Shown here: piece after piece, positions 17,097 through 25,600 of the stretch | Layout: every line of letters starts with the position of its first letter | How positions within the stretch are numbered: position 1 is the first letter of the stretch | NCBI RefSeq assembly: GCF_030766935.1 | Contig: NZ_JASERL010000007.1 | Span: 1 to 64,000 of the forward strand | Direction of reading: 5' to 3' | Source: Streptomyces sp. KL109B | GTDB lineage: Bacteria > Actinomycetota > Actinomycetes > Streptomycetales > Streptomycetaceae | DNA: 64,000 nucleotides | The notes under the pieces: generated by a model | What the model was told of the DNA's origin: nothing | The model's input: the letters and a program-made list of their open reading frames with translations, nothing else | The model's database searches: none | Made by a program: the position numbers and the translations under genes

Positions 17097-18012
17097 GTGA
17101 GCTACGCACCAACCGGGGGAACAGCCGACATGAGCCAGCCGACGACGGGCCCGACAACAGCGCCACCTGGACACGGCCGCGCGAGCGGTGACGTCGGTGC
17201 CGAGCCGCATCCGTTCATCGGTGGCCGCGCCGCCGCTCTGCGGGCGCTCGCCTCCTGGCGGGCCGCGACGCCGGGCGCGCCGCGCGTCACCCTCCTCACC
17301 GGGGCGCCCGGATGCGGGAGTTCGCGGCTGCTGCTCGGATTCCTGATGCTCTGCGATCCCGGCCACCGCGCGCGCTTCGACCTCGCGCGCCTCGATCCGT
17401 CCACGGTTCCGCCGCCGCTGCCCGCACCCGCCGTCCCGAGCGCCGCCGGCCGCACCCCGGCGCAGGTGTTGTGGCTGCTCGCCGACCACTACGGCTTCGA
17501 CGTCACGCGCGACGCGGAGGTGTACGAGGCGTTGGGCGCGGCCGAGCGCGTGATCGTCGTGCCTGATGTGCCTCGCCCAGTGCCTCCTCGACCGGGTCCC
17601 CGGCCGGAACTGGGCGCGGGCCGAGCCCTATGTGCGGGACGCGATCGCCGGGCACGCGCTCGGGGCGGGGCAGTTGCCGCGGCTGCTCACCGATCCGACG
17701 CTGATGGTGTACGCGGACCCGGTGGTGCTGCGCGCGGCGGTCGAGGAGCTCGCCGACGACGAGGCGGCCGCGGCCCAACTGCCGGCCCCGGCACGGACAT
17801 ACCTGCGCACGGCACCGCTCCTCACCCGCACTCGGGCCGACCCGCCGCTGCGCGCGAAACCCCTCGCGACGGCGTTCGACGAGGACGGGCTGCCCGAGTA
17901 CGCGCGCGTGCTGCGCGACCACCCCGAGCTCGGCGTACCGGACGGTCCACCGCCGGCGTCGGCACCTCCCCCGACCGTCCCCCATCCCCGTCCCATGGAG
18001 ACCCAGCCGTGA
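17097..18012 (+). pseudogene. P-loop protein with internal deletion and frameshift
   Basis: The first ~158 codons match the N-terminus of the intact 920-residue paralogue at 27235 (PHPFIGGRA, P-loop-like GAPGCGSS, VIVVPDV). The sequence then jumps, in a different frame, to the part equivalent to paralogue residue 383 (CLAQ, vs CLAM) and runs to TGA at 18010-18012. The junction at 17567-17570 is TGTG, present at both breakpoints in the paralogue (27651 and 28379), giving a 728-nt loss that is not a multiple of three. The reading frame is therefore broken. Its stop still overlaps the next gene's GTG start (GTGA), so the ancestral gene was coupled to it. Confidence 0.85.
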
Positions 18013-19025
18013 CCACGCACGACCAGGACGAACGGCAGACCGGACAGCTGGACGGCGGCGGTTCCCCCGCCGTCACCGGCCCCGGCAACACCGCCGTGTT
18101 CACGTACGTGGATCAGCGCACCGGCGAGGAGACGTACCTGACCAGGGTCTCGGGCCCAGGCCTGCCGCCCGCCGAGTACCAGGCGTGGTCGGACCTGCGC
18201 GCCGCCGACGTCCCCGCGGGCAACGTGGTGGCGATCCACACCGACCTCCGGCCCTCCTCCCTGCCCGGCGGGTACACCCTCGACGCGCTGACCGCCGGTT
18301 TCCCGAACGCCACGCTCTCCTTCAGCCACCCCTACGGCCCGGACCCGGCCGAGCGCGCGGAGGGGGTCGCCGCGCTGACGGCACAGGTGGAGTCGATGGC
18401 GCGGCTCTCGGGCCAGGCGCCGCCGCCGCGCCCGCACCGCGTACCGCTGCCAGAGCCGGCCCCCGCGGCGCCGTCCGGCCCGCTCCCCTCCGACCTCGCC
18501 GTGCGGCACTACGAGCCCGGGCTCCTCGCCGCGGCCCCGCTCCCCGAGTCCACGCGCGCCGCCCTCGCCGACCCCGGCCTGCCCGCCGACATCCGCTTCT
18601 TCTTCACCGCGGACCGGCCCGACGCCCCGCCTGCCGGCGGCCTGTTCGTCGACGCCTCCACCCATCTGCGCGAGCTCGGCGCCGAGTTGTCCGAAGCCGC
18701 CGTCGACATCCTCTCCACCCACACCCGCATCGGCACGGACGGCCGGTACGTGATCACGGTGCAGCAGGAGGCCGGCACCGTATGGGCGGCCAACCCGGCC
18801 TCGGGCAGCGGCCGTTATGTGAACGGCTCCGTGGAGGCCTTCACGTACTGCCTCGCCGACCTGCACACCACTCGCGCGCGCATGCGCGGCATGGACCCTT
18901 ACGAGGCGGGCGCGGCGGTCGCCCTCCTCCAGGCCCGCCTGATCGCGCTCGACCCCACGTGTCTCGACGACGCGGGCAACTGGTGGTCGGTGATCGTCGA
19001 GCAGTTGTGGCACGGCTTGTTCTGA
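18009..19025 (+). CDS. Deaminase-like + SUKH-4-like protein
   Basis: A 338-residue protein starting at GTG 18009 within GTGA. An N-terminal region (about 24-130) contains VVAIHTDL-type and PGGYT segments that resemble bacterial nucleic-acid deaminase folds. The expected Cys pair is missing (RPSSLPGGYT), so catalysis is doubtful. The C-terminal half (about 165-338) is a SUKH-4-like domain with IGTDGRYVITV and terminal WWSVIVEQLWHGLF. It equals the C-terminal third of the fused paralogue at 27235. Open reading continues upstream in the same frame only because the upstream gene is frameshifted. Likely immunity or accessory protein; assignment by eye. Confidence 0.7.
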   Translation: MTTHDQDERQTGQLDGGGSPAVTGPGNTAVFTYVDQRTGEETYLTRVSGPGLPPAEYQAWSDLRAADVPAGNVVAIHTDLRPSSLPGGYTLDALTAGFPNATLSFSHPYGPDPAERAEGVAALTAQVESMARLSGQAPPPRPHRVPLPEPAPAAPSGPLPSDLAVRHYEPGLLAAAPLPESTRAALADPGLPADIRFFFTADRPDAPPAGGLFVDASTHLRELGAELSEAAVDILSTHTRIGTDGRYVITVQQEAGTVWAANPASGSGRYVNGSVEAFTYCLADLHTTRARMRGMDPYEAGAAVALLQARLIALDPTCLDDAGNWWSVIVEQLWHGLF

Positions 19026-19027
19026 CC

Positions 19028-19095
19028 CTCCACCCACGACCCGCGACCCGCGACCCGCGACCTGCCACCCGCGATCCGCGACCCGCGATCCGCCC
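19028..19095 (+). repeat. GACCCGC-type short tandem repeats
   Basis: About seven imperfect 8-bp units (CGACCCGC, with CGATCCGC variants) fill the gap between the SUKH-like gene and the WXG gene at 19140. Confidence 0.7.
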
Positions 19096-19139
19096 GTGAA
19101 CACGTGGACACGTAGGGCCGCCCGTTCGAAAGGAATCTC

Positions 19140-19628
19140 ATGGCTGGCGACGGCTTTCGTACCGATACGGACTCCCTGTCCCGCGAGGGCACGAACTTCC
19201 AGGATCTGGGCACCGAGTTCGCCAAGGCGGCGACCGCCCTGCAGAACGGGCTCGCCTCCGTGAACGCCTGCGCCCCCACCAGCGGCGAGGCCCCGGCCCC
19301 CGAGAAGGGGCAGGTGGAGGGCTTTGTGCAGGGCCTGACCAGCTTTGCCGACAAGGCGGACATGCCGCCGTGGGGAGACGACGAGATCGGCGAGAAGTTC
19401 GGGATCGCCTACGAAGGGCTGCAGACCGGCATGTTCGAGTCGATGCGGCACCTGGCGCAGCAGCTGACGAACATCGGCGGCGCGCTCGGCGCGATGGCCA
19501 AGAACCACGCCGAGAACGAGTCCTTCAACGAGGAACTCATCAAGCAGGAGAAGAACGACATCAACTTCGCCGCGGGCGGGGGCGGGGACGGGGGCGGCAC
19601 GGTGTCGCACATGACCAAGATGACGTGA
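19140..19628 (+). CDS. WXG100-like T7SS protein
   Basis: A 162-residue, mostly helical protein. The first ~120 residues form a helix-turn-helix pattern with PPWGDDEIGEKF at about 76-87 between the helices, a WXG-variant turn seen in actinobacterial ESX proteins. A Gly-rich tail follows (ends HMTKMT). It lacks both the YxxxD/E and FG tail motifs. A ribosome-binding AAAGGA lies upstream of ATG 19140. It is the next same-strand gene after the SUKH-like protein, 114 bp downstream. Confidence 0.7.
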   Translation: MAGDGFRTDTDSLSREGTNFQDLGTEFAKAATALQNGLASVNACAPTSGEAPAPEKGQVEGFVQGLTSFADKADMPPWGDDEIGEKFGIAYEGLQTGMFESMRHLAQQLTNIGGALGAMAKNHAENESFNEELIKQEKNDINFAAGGGGDGGGTVSHMTKMT

Positions 19629-19704
19629 GCCGCGGCTGACTTCCCGCGGCTGACTGCCGGAGCGGCCTGCTACCGCGGCGACGGACCGCGGGGCCCGGAC
19701 GGGC

Positions 19705-20076
19705 TCAGGCGGCCTGCCCCACCCCGATGACCAGCAGCGCGCCGACCATCACCCACAGGCCCGTACGCCCCATGCCGCTCGCCCCGCGCAGGGCGAGCCA
19801 CAGTGCGCCGCAGCCACCGGCGACACCCACGGCGTTGGTCCCCAGTGCGACCGCGCCCGCGCTGCCGACGGCCTGCCCGACGAGCCCCGCGAGGGCCGCC
19901 ACGAGGAAGACGGCCGCGCACACGACGTCCCGCCGCCGCTCGCGCCGCACCGCGTCGGCGACCCGCGCCTGCTCCTCGGCGAGCGCACGCTCCTCCGGCG
20001 GGAGCTCGGTCTCCCACTTCCGCGAGAAGTCCGCCTCCCACTGGAGCCCGGTGCTGTCTCCACCCGTACGTGTCAT
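19705..20076 (-). CDS. Small membrane protein
   Basis: A 123-residue protein. A charged, Glu/Arg-rich N-terminal half (residues 1-48, likely helical) is followed by three hydrophobic segments at about 50-70, 75-95 and 103-121. It lies 30 bp downstream of the 816-residue P-loop gene on the same strand, so it is probably the last gene of the toxin operon. No family recognised. Confidence 0.65.
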   Translation of the reverse strand: MTRTGGDSTGLQWEADFSRKWETELPPEERALAEEQARVADAVRRERRRDVVCAAVFLVAALAGLVGQAVGSAGAVALGTNAVGVAGGCGALWLALRGASGMGRTGLWVMVGALLVIGVGQAA

Positions 20077-20106
20077 GCCCGCGACCCTAGCCGACGAGCG
20101 GCGCCG

Positions 20107-22557
20107 TCAGATGACCTCTTGCAGCCCCTCGGTCCACCAGCTGCACACGGCGTGGGGGCTGATGGCTTGCAGTCGATCCTCCAACCCGTCGCACAGGCCG
20201 AAGAGTTCACCCTGGGTGTACGCCATCGGGAAGTGCCCGCGCAGGACCGCCCAGGTCGTGACGAGGCGCACAAAGACGTCCAGGTTCTCGGCCATGAGGT
20301 GAGGGGCCCCGTAGTCGACGTTCCACTTCCCCGTGTTCCAGTCGGGGTACCAGTCCTCGTCGGGCGGGGTGTCGTCGGGCAGGTCGCTCTCGTTCCAGTC
20401 GTCGCGCCGGGGCAGGCGGTAGACCCTGCCGGTGGTCGCGTGTACGGCGATGGGGCCGCCGTTCCAGTCGCCGAGCGCGTACAGCGGCAGGTCGCGCACG
20501 CGGGGCAGCGGGGCCTGCGGGGCGATGCCAAGGGTGAGCTCGGCCGCCGCCAGGGTCGGCAGTCCGGTCACGGTCAGGGTGCGCCGGGCGTGGGGGTCGC
20601 TCATGTCCGCGGGCAGCCGCGGTTCGGAGAGGCGCGTCATGGATTCCGTACCGAACACCGACTCCGGGGATCGCGCGAAGTCGGTTTGCCCGGGGGCATC
20701 GTGGCAAGGGTGGACGTCGATCAGCGCGGCCGCGTCGGGGGACGACGGCATGGCTGGACCGAGGCCGTCGAACTCGCCGGGGTCGTCGAACTCGCCGGGG
20801 TCGTCGAACTCGCCGGGGTCGTCGAGGTCGTCGGGGTCGTCGAACTCGCCGGGGTCGTCGAGGTCGTCGAGGTCGTCGAACTCGTCCTCCTCGTCGCCCT
20901 CGTCGGTTGTCAGCGGCCCCGGGAACCCGTCCGTGAACCGCTCGGGATCCGTTGCCTCGGTCGCGAAGATGCCGCCGTCCGAGGCAACCAGTACGAGCCC
21001 GCCCACCGCCAGCCGGTCCACCACAAGACCCGGTCGGGCAGGGAACGGGTCGAACGCGGCCCAGGCCCGCAGCCGGCCGCTGCCGCGCCACAGCGGTTCC
21101 TTCTGACCGTAGGCGGGCACCGCGCCCGTCCACGGGCCGGCGAGCACGTCACCCGTCGCCGCGTCGAACGCCCAGTAGCGCGGCTTCGACGGGGTGTCGT
21201 CCCGCGCGACGACCACCGTCCGGCCCTCCGGGTCCCAGCCATCGGGCGCGAGTTCAAGACCGGTCACCGGGCCGGGGAACACCCGCCGCGGGTCGACGAC
21301 ACCCGGCGGCCGCCAGTGCGCCCAGCGCACCGTCCACGGCCGCTCCGGGTGCGCCTCGGTCACGGCGGCCGCGGCCGCCTCGTCACCCTGCGCGCGCGCC
21401 GACAGGGCCAGCCAGGACGCCCACTCGTCGAACTCGAAGGCGCGCAGTCCGGCCCGGTCCAGATCGCTCGCGTAGCCGGCCAGTGAGACCGCCGACCATG
21501 CCGCGCGGCGGTCACGGTAGGCGGGGTCGATCCGTACGCAGCCCAGGTGGGCGCGGACCAGGCCGTCGGCCTCCACGAGGGTGTGCGGCGACAGCTTCGC
21601 CAACAGCCGTACGTCCTCGGCCAGTTGGACGAAGGACTCGCCGTACCGTCCGCCGCGCGCGGCGTGCTTGGCCAGGGCCAGGACGGCATAGCGTCCGGTG
21701 CCGTGCGCGGCCTCATCGACCCGCTCCCGCAGCCACTGGGTCATCTCCGCGTGGACCCGACGGGCCTGACCGCGGTCCACCGCGTCCGCCAGGTCGGCCT
21801 GGCGCGCTCGGTCGTCGAACCAGACCCGGCCGTCCTCACTGACCGAAATCTCCGCTGCGTCCAGGGGCAGTTCCAGCTCATCCCCGTTCAGGAGACGGGA
21901 GAGTTGACGCCAGATCTCGACCGTCGCGGCCGACGACTGCGCGAGGGTGAGTGCCTGCAGGGCCCACTCGCGCAGCTCGGCCGGGGAACGGTTCGCATCG
22001 GGCCGCCGCGGCGGAAGCTCCACCTCCAGCCGGGGCCGGGACGCGAACCACTGCTCGTGCCAGCCCACTTCGACCACGACCAGCGCACCGGCCGGCCCCG
22101 CCGACCTTGTCGACCTTGTCGACCTTGCCGGCCCGGTCGGCCTTGCCGGCCCGGTCGGCCTTGCCGGCCCGGTCGGCCTTGCCGGCCCGGTCGGCCTTGC
22201 CGGCGCGGCCAGTTCACGGGTCAGGAGGTTCAGGGCGGCGTCCGGATAGCCGGGCGTTCGTTCCCCGGCCATCTTGTGGCCCTGGGCGATGAGCACCACG
22301 GCAGGTCCGTCGCCCGGGGGCACGCGCTCCAGCCCTTCGCGCGCCTGCGCCAGTAGCTCCCGCGCGTTGAGCGCCGTCGCGTCCAGCCATACGGACCGGG
22401 GCAACGCGGCCTGCACCCGCCGGAGGATGTCACTGCGTCCCGAGCCGGCCGATCCCATCAACTCGGCGACACGCAGTGCGCCTTCCCGCAGCACACCTTC
22501 CCGCTGCCAGCCGACGATCCGCTCGACCGCCGCGTCCGCGGTAACACACTCATACAT
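20107..22557 (-). CDS. P-loop/SUKH-like candidate immunity protein
   Basis: An 816-residue protein. The N-terminal ~160 residues look like a P-loop NTPase, with GSAGSGRS at 36-43: the Walker A lysine is replaced by Arg. A basic linker with four PARPTG repeats follows (about 122-145). Then come a helical middle region, a beta-rich section, an acidic DDPGEF repeat tract (about 560-600), and a C-terminal region (about 650-816) ending CSWWTEGLQEVI, which resembles SUKH-4 immunity domains. It begins 53 bp downstream of the toxin stop on the same strand, the usual place for an immunity gene. The start ATG at 22557 has GGAG upstream. Function is inferred from position and fold resemblance. Confidence 0.7.
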   Translation of the reverse strand: MYECVTADAAVERIVGWQREGVLREGALRVAELMGSAGSGRSDILRRVQAALPRSVWLDATALNARELLAQAREGLERVPPGDGPAVVLIAQGHKMAGERTPGYPDAALNLLTRELAAPARPTGPARPTGPARPTGPARPTGPARSTRSTRSAGPAGALVVVEVGWHEQWFASRPRLEVELPPRRPDANRSPAELREWALQALTLAQSSAATVEIWRQLSRLLNGDELELPLDAAEISVSEDGRVWFDDRARQADLADAVDRGQARRVHAEMTQWLRERVDEAAHGTGRYAVLALAKHAARGGRYGESFVQLAEDVRLLAKLSPHTLVEADGLVRAHLGCVRIDPAYRDRRAAWSAVSLAGYASDLDRAGLRAFEFDEWASWLALSARAQGDEAAAAAVTEAHPERPWTVRWAHWRPPGVVDPRRVFPGPVTGLELAPDGWDPEGRTVVVARDDTPSKPRYWAFDAATGDVLAGPWTGAVPAYGQKEPLWRGSGRLRAWAAFDPFPARPGLVVDRLAVGGLVLVASDGGIFATEATDPERFTDGFPGPLTTDEGDEEDEFDDLDDLDDPGEFDDPDDLDDPGEFDDPGEFDDPGEFDGLGPAMPSSPDAAALIDVHPCHDAPGQTDFARSPESVFGTESMTRLSEPRLPADMSDPHARRTLTVTGLPTLAAAELTLGIAPQAPLPRVRDLPLYALGDWNGGPIAVHATTGRVYRLPRRDDWNESDLPDDTPPDEDWYPDWNTGKWNVDYGAPHLMAENLDVFVRLVTTWAVLRGHFPMAYTQGELFGLCDGLEDRLQAISPHAVCSWWTEGLQEVI
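20767..20896 (-). repeat. Asp/Pro/Glu-coding minisatellite
   Basis: In-frame 9- and 18-bp units built on CCGGGGTCGTCGAACTCG encode DDPGEF/DDLDD repeats inside the candidate immunity protein. Copy number is likely to vary between strains. Confidence 0.8.
22123..22194 (-). repeat. Four perfect 18-bp repeats coding PARPTG
   Basis: Four identical head-to-tail copies of CCTTGCCGGCCCGGTCGG, plus a partial fifth copy and adjacent 9-bp variants. They encode a basic Pro-rich linker in the candidate immunity protein. Confidence 0.9.
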
Positions 22558-22610
22558 GACTGCTGATTCTCCGCCCCACCCTCGCGGTCATCCCGGGTCG
22601 CCCGATTGTT

Positions 22611-25600
22611 TCACCGCAGCTGTCCCGCGATCAAATTCCACAGACCTTCGGTCTTGTCCTTGATGTGCCGATTGAAGTCGCTACTGATCTGCTGCTCTTG
22701 ACGGGACAGGGGGACATTTTCCATCACTTGTCTGTCAAAGGCTCTGCGTTGCGCCGCATCCATGCTGCCCTCGATATTGTGCTGCTTCTTGAATTCTTCG
22801 CGATGGGCATCACGGTATTCCTCACGCTCCTGAGCCCGTGACGGGTGCGCCCGGTAAGCGGTGCTGTAGTACACCGGCACGTCCTTTCCGAGCCTCCTTC
22901 CCAGCAGGTCCGCACAGTTCGAGCTGCCGCGCCCACCCCGGTCCTCGCCGCACGGTTCGCGTTCGGTGTACAGCCCGCGGACCTCGTACTCCGGATTGTC
23001 CTTGATCCAGTCCAGAAGGTGGTCCTCGGAATGTTTCGGCTTGGGGCTGATGTCTTCGCCTTGTGGGACCGACGAGTCCACCACGTATTCGACCACCCCG
23101 TTTCGCTCGACCTCGATGACGGCGTAGTTGACGCCACCCAGGTCCGGGATGTGCGGTGTCTGACCGAGCCCGAGTTCATCGGCCTTTTCCTGCACACCTT
23201 GCGGCAGTCGTTCAATTCTCGCTTTCAGTCCGCCGATCGGACTGTTCTTGTCGTGACTCTCCCCAGGGTTGTTCCCCACTCCGTATTCGTGATGCACGGA
23301 TTGACTCAGCCGAGCCAGGGTGGATACGACATGCATCTGCTCTCCCCGATTCAACTGGCTGAATCCGGGGAGCGCTCGGGCGAGGCCGTCGCGCGTGAAG
23401 GTCGTCGGCTTGCGCGGAGCCGCGTTCGGGTGGCTTTCGCCGTCGGCGGTACGGAGCACCTGCGCGAGCGGGCTGATGTTGTCGCGGGCGTCCGGGTGCT
23501 CCGGGTCCGCCCACTCGTTCAGCAGGCGGTCGACCTCGTCGTGCTCGATCCGGTACACGGGATGCGACTCCCGAAGGCGGTCCTGCGCGGCATCCGGCGG
23601 CAGACCTTCGCGTTCGTCGTCCTGCAGCGGTTCCGGACGACTGGCCTCAATCCGTGCACGTGCGTCCTCGGCCGCTCTCTCGGCCTTCTCCCGGGTCCCC
23701 TCCCACTTGTCGGCGCGGGCGTCGTCCCCTCGGGCACGCGCCTTCTCGGCCAGGCCCTGGGCGCGCTCGGCACGTTGGTCCGCCTCCTCCGCAAGCTGCC
23801 TGGGGCGCGCCGCGGCTTCGTCATGCGCCTGCGCCCGCTGCGCGTCGACCTCTGCGACTCCCTCCGGTGTCAGCCCCATGAGGCGCTGGCCGGGGCCCTC
23901 TCGCACGGGGTGCGGGCGGCTGTTGCCGGGGGACGGTGCCGTTGGGGCGGGCGGGGTGCCTCCCGAGGAACCGTTGCCTCCGGCGGGTTGGGGGGATGGG
24001 GCGCCGTAGTCGGCTGGGGCTGGGGTAGTGGCTGCGGCTGGGGTAGGGGTAGGGGTAGGGGCTGTTGCTGTGGATGTGGATGTTGCTGCTGTGGATGTGG
24101 ATGTGGGGTCGGGTTTGGTGCTGTCGGCGCCATCCTTGGAAGGCGAAGCCGTCTCGTCCTGCTGCTGCTTTTCCCATGGGGCGTCCATGAGTTGACCACC
24201 CGGGTCGAACGGGACGTAGCGGACATCGGTGGCGCCGGTGTGGATCGGGTTGGGGCTGATCTCGCCGGTCTGGTGGTCGACCCAGGTGATCCGGCCGTTG
24301 TCGTTGTAGACGTTGAAGGCGTGTCCGCCACCTCCGGGCCATTGGACGCCGACGACGGCGGCGGAGCCGGGGCCGGCGTCCTGGAGGTGGTGGGCGATGC
24401 GGGCGTAGGGGTTGGGGTGGTCGCTGCCCGCCCAGATCTGGGGGCGGCCCGCCCAGGCGTCGAGGTTGTTGTACGAGTCGCGTTCCGGCGAGTGGCGGTC
24501 GGGGGTGCCGTCCGGGTTGAGGTCGGGGCTGCGGGGAGCGGAGACCTGGGGGTTGCCGAACCAGGTGGACAGGCCGGCGCGGGCGTTGTCCAGGCAGTTG
24601 TTGGACCGGCCGGGCTGGTTGATGCCGTGGTCGTTGATGAGGCGGGCCCATAGTCCGGAGAGGCTCGGGTGGCGCTTGGGGGTGCCGTCGGGGTTGCGGG
24701 GCACGGCGTCGGCGACGGCCTGTTGGTCGGCCTCGGCGGGGGGCCGCAGACCGCCGTGCGGCTCCTGGTACAGGCGGTCGCGTAGGTCCTGGAGGCTCTG
24801 GCCCTGGGAGAGGGGGGCGGGCCGGTTCGGGGTGGGTGGTGTCGTGGGCGGGGAGGCGGGGGGCGTTGAACCGGCTTGGGGTGACGTCGAGTTGGTGCCG
24901 TTCGGGACCTGGTTCGGGGTGGGGACGGTGTAGATGCCGGTCGGGCCGGGAGCGGGAGTTTGGGGGTGGGTGTGGGTGTGGGTGTGGGGGTTCGGGTTGG
25001 TCTGCGAGGCGGGTGTCGGTGTGGGGCGGGTGGGTGTGGGTGTGGGTGCCGGTGTGGGGCGGGTGGAGGTTGGGCGGTCCGGTGCGGGGGTGGTGCGGTG
25101 GGGGGTGTCCGTACGGGGCTGGGGTGTGGGGGTTGCCGGGCGTGAGGGGCCCGGTGCCGGGGTGGTGGGTGTGGCCGGGGCGGTGTGGGGCGGGGCTTGG
25201 TTGGGTGCTTGCGCCGTGGGGTTGGCGTCGCTGTGGGGGGTGGGGGTTGGTGCGGGGGTCTGGCGGGTGGGGGTGGGGGTTTCGGTGGCGGTGGCGGTGG
25301 TGCTCTGGGCGTGGAAGGTGGGGGTGGAGGTACGGGTGGGGGTGTGGGAGTCGTGGCCTGTGTGGGGGCCGGTTGTCTGGTTCGGTGGGAGGCCCGGGGC
25401 GGTGGTGGGTGTGGAGGCGCCGGTGGGTGCGGGGGTACCCGTCGGCGTGGTGGGGGTGGTCGGGGTGATGGGCTGCGGGGTCTGGGTGCGGGGGTCCGTG
25501 GCGGTGGTCTGGTCGGAGCCGGGGGTGGGGGAAGGTGCCTGGGAGGGCGGGTTGTTGGGGTCGTGGGTGGGGGCGCTCTCGGAGGACGTGTTGATGGTCC

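Noticed and set aside
17097..19025. Single 642-residue protein from 17097 to 19025
   Set aside because: The middle (about residues 159-304) is an out-of-frame reading of sequence whose true frame matches the paralogue; the C-terminal part has its own GTGA-coupled start.
17628..19610. 660-codon minus-strand frame across the SUKH-like and WXG genes
   Set aside because: Covers two genes on the other strand; composition is non-protein-like.
20119..21486. 455-codon plus-strand frame opposite the immunity gene
   Set aside because: Repeats of ELAGVV arise from the antisense of the DDPGEF minisatellite.
22123..22194. Possible CRISPR array from regular 18-bp repeats
   Set aside because: Repeats are contiguous with no spacers and encode an in-frame PARPTG linker.
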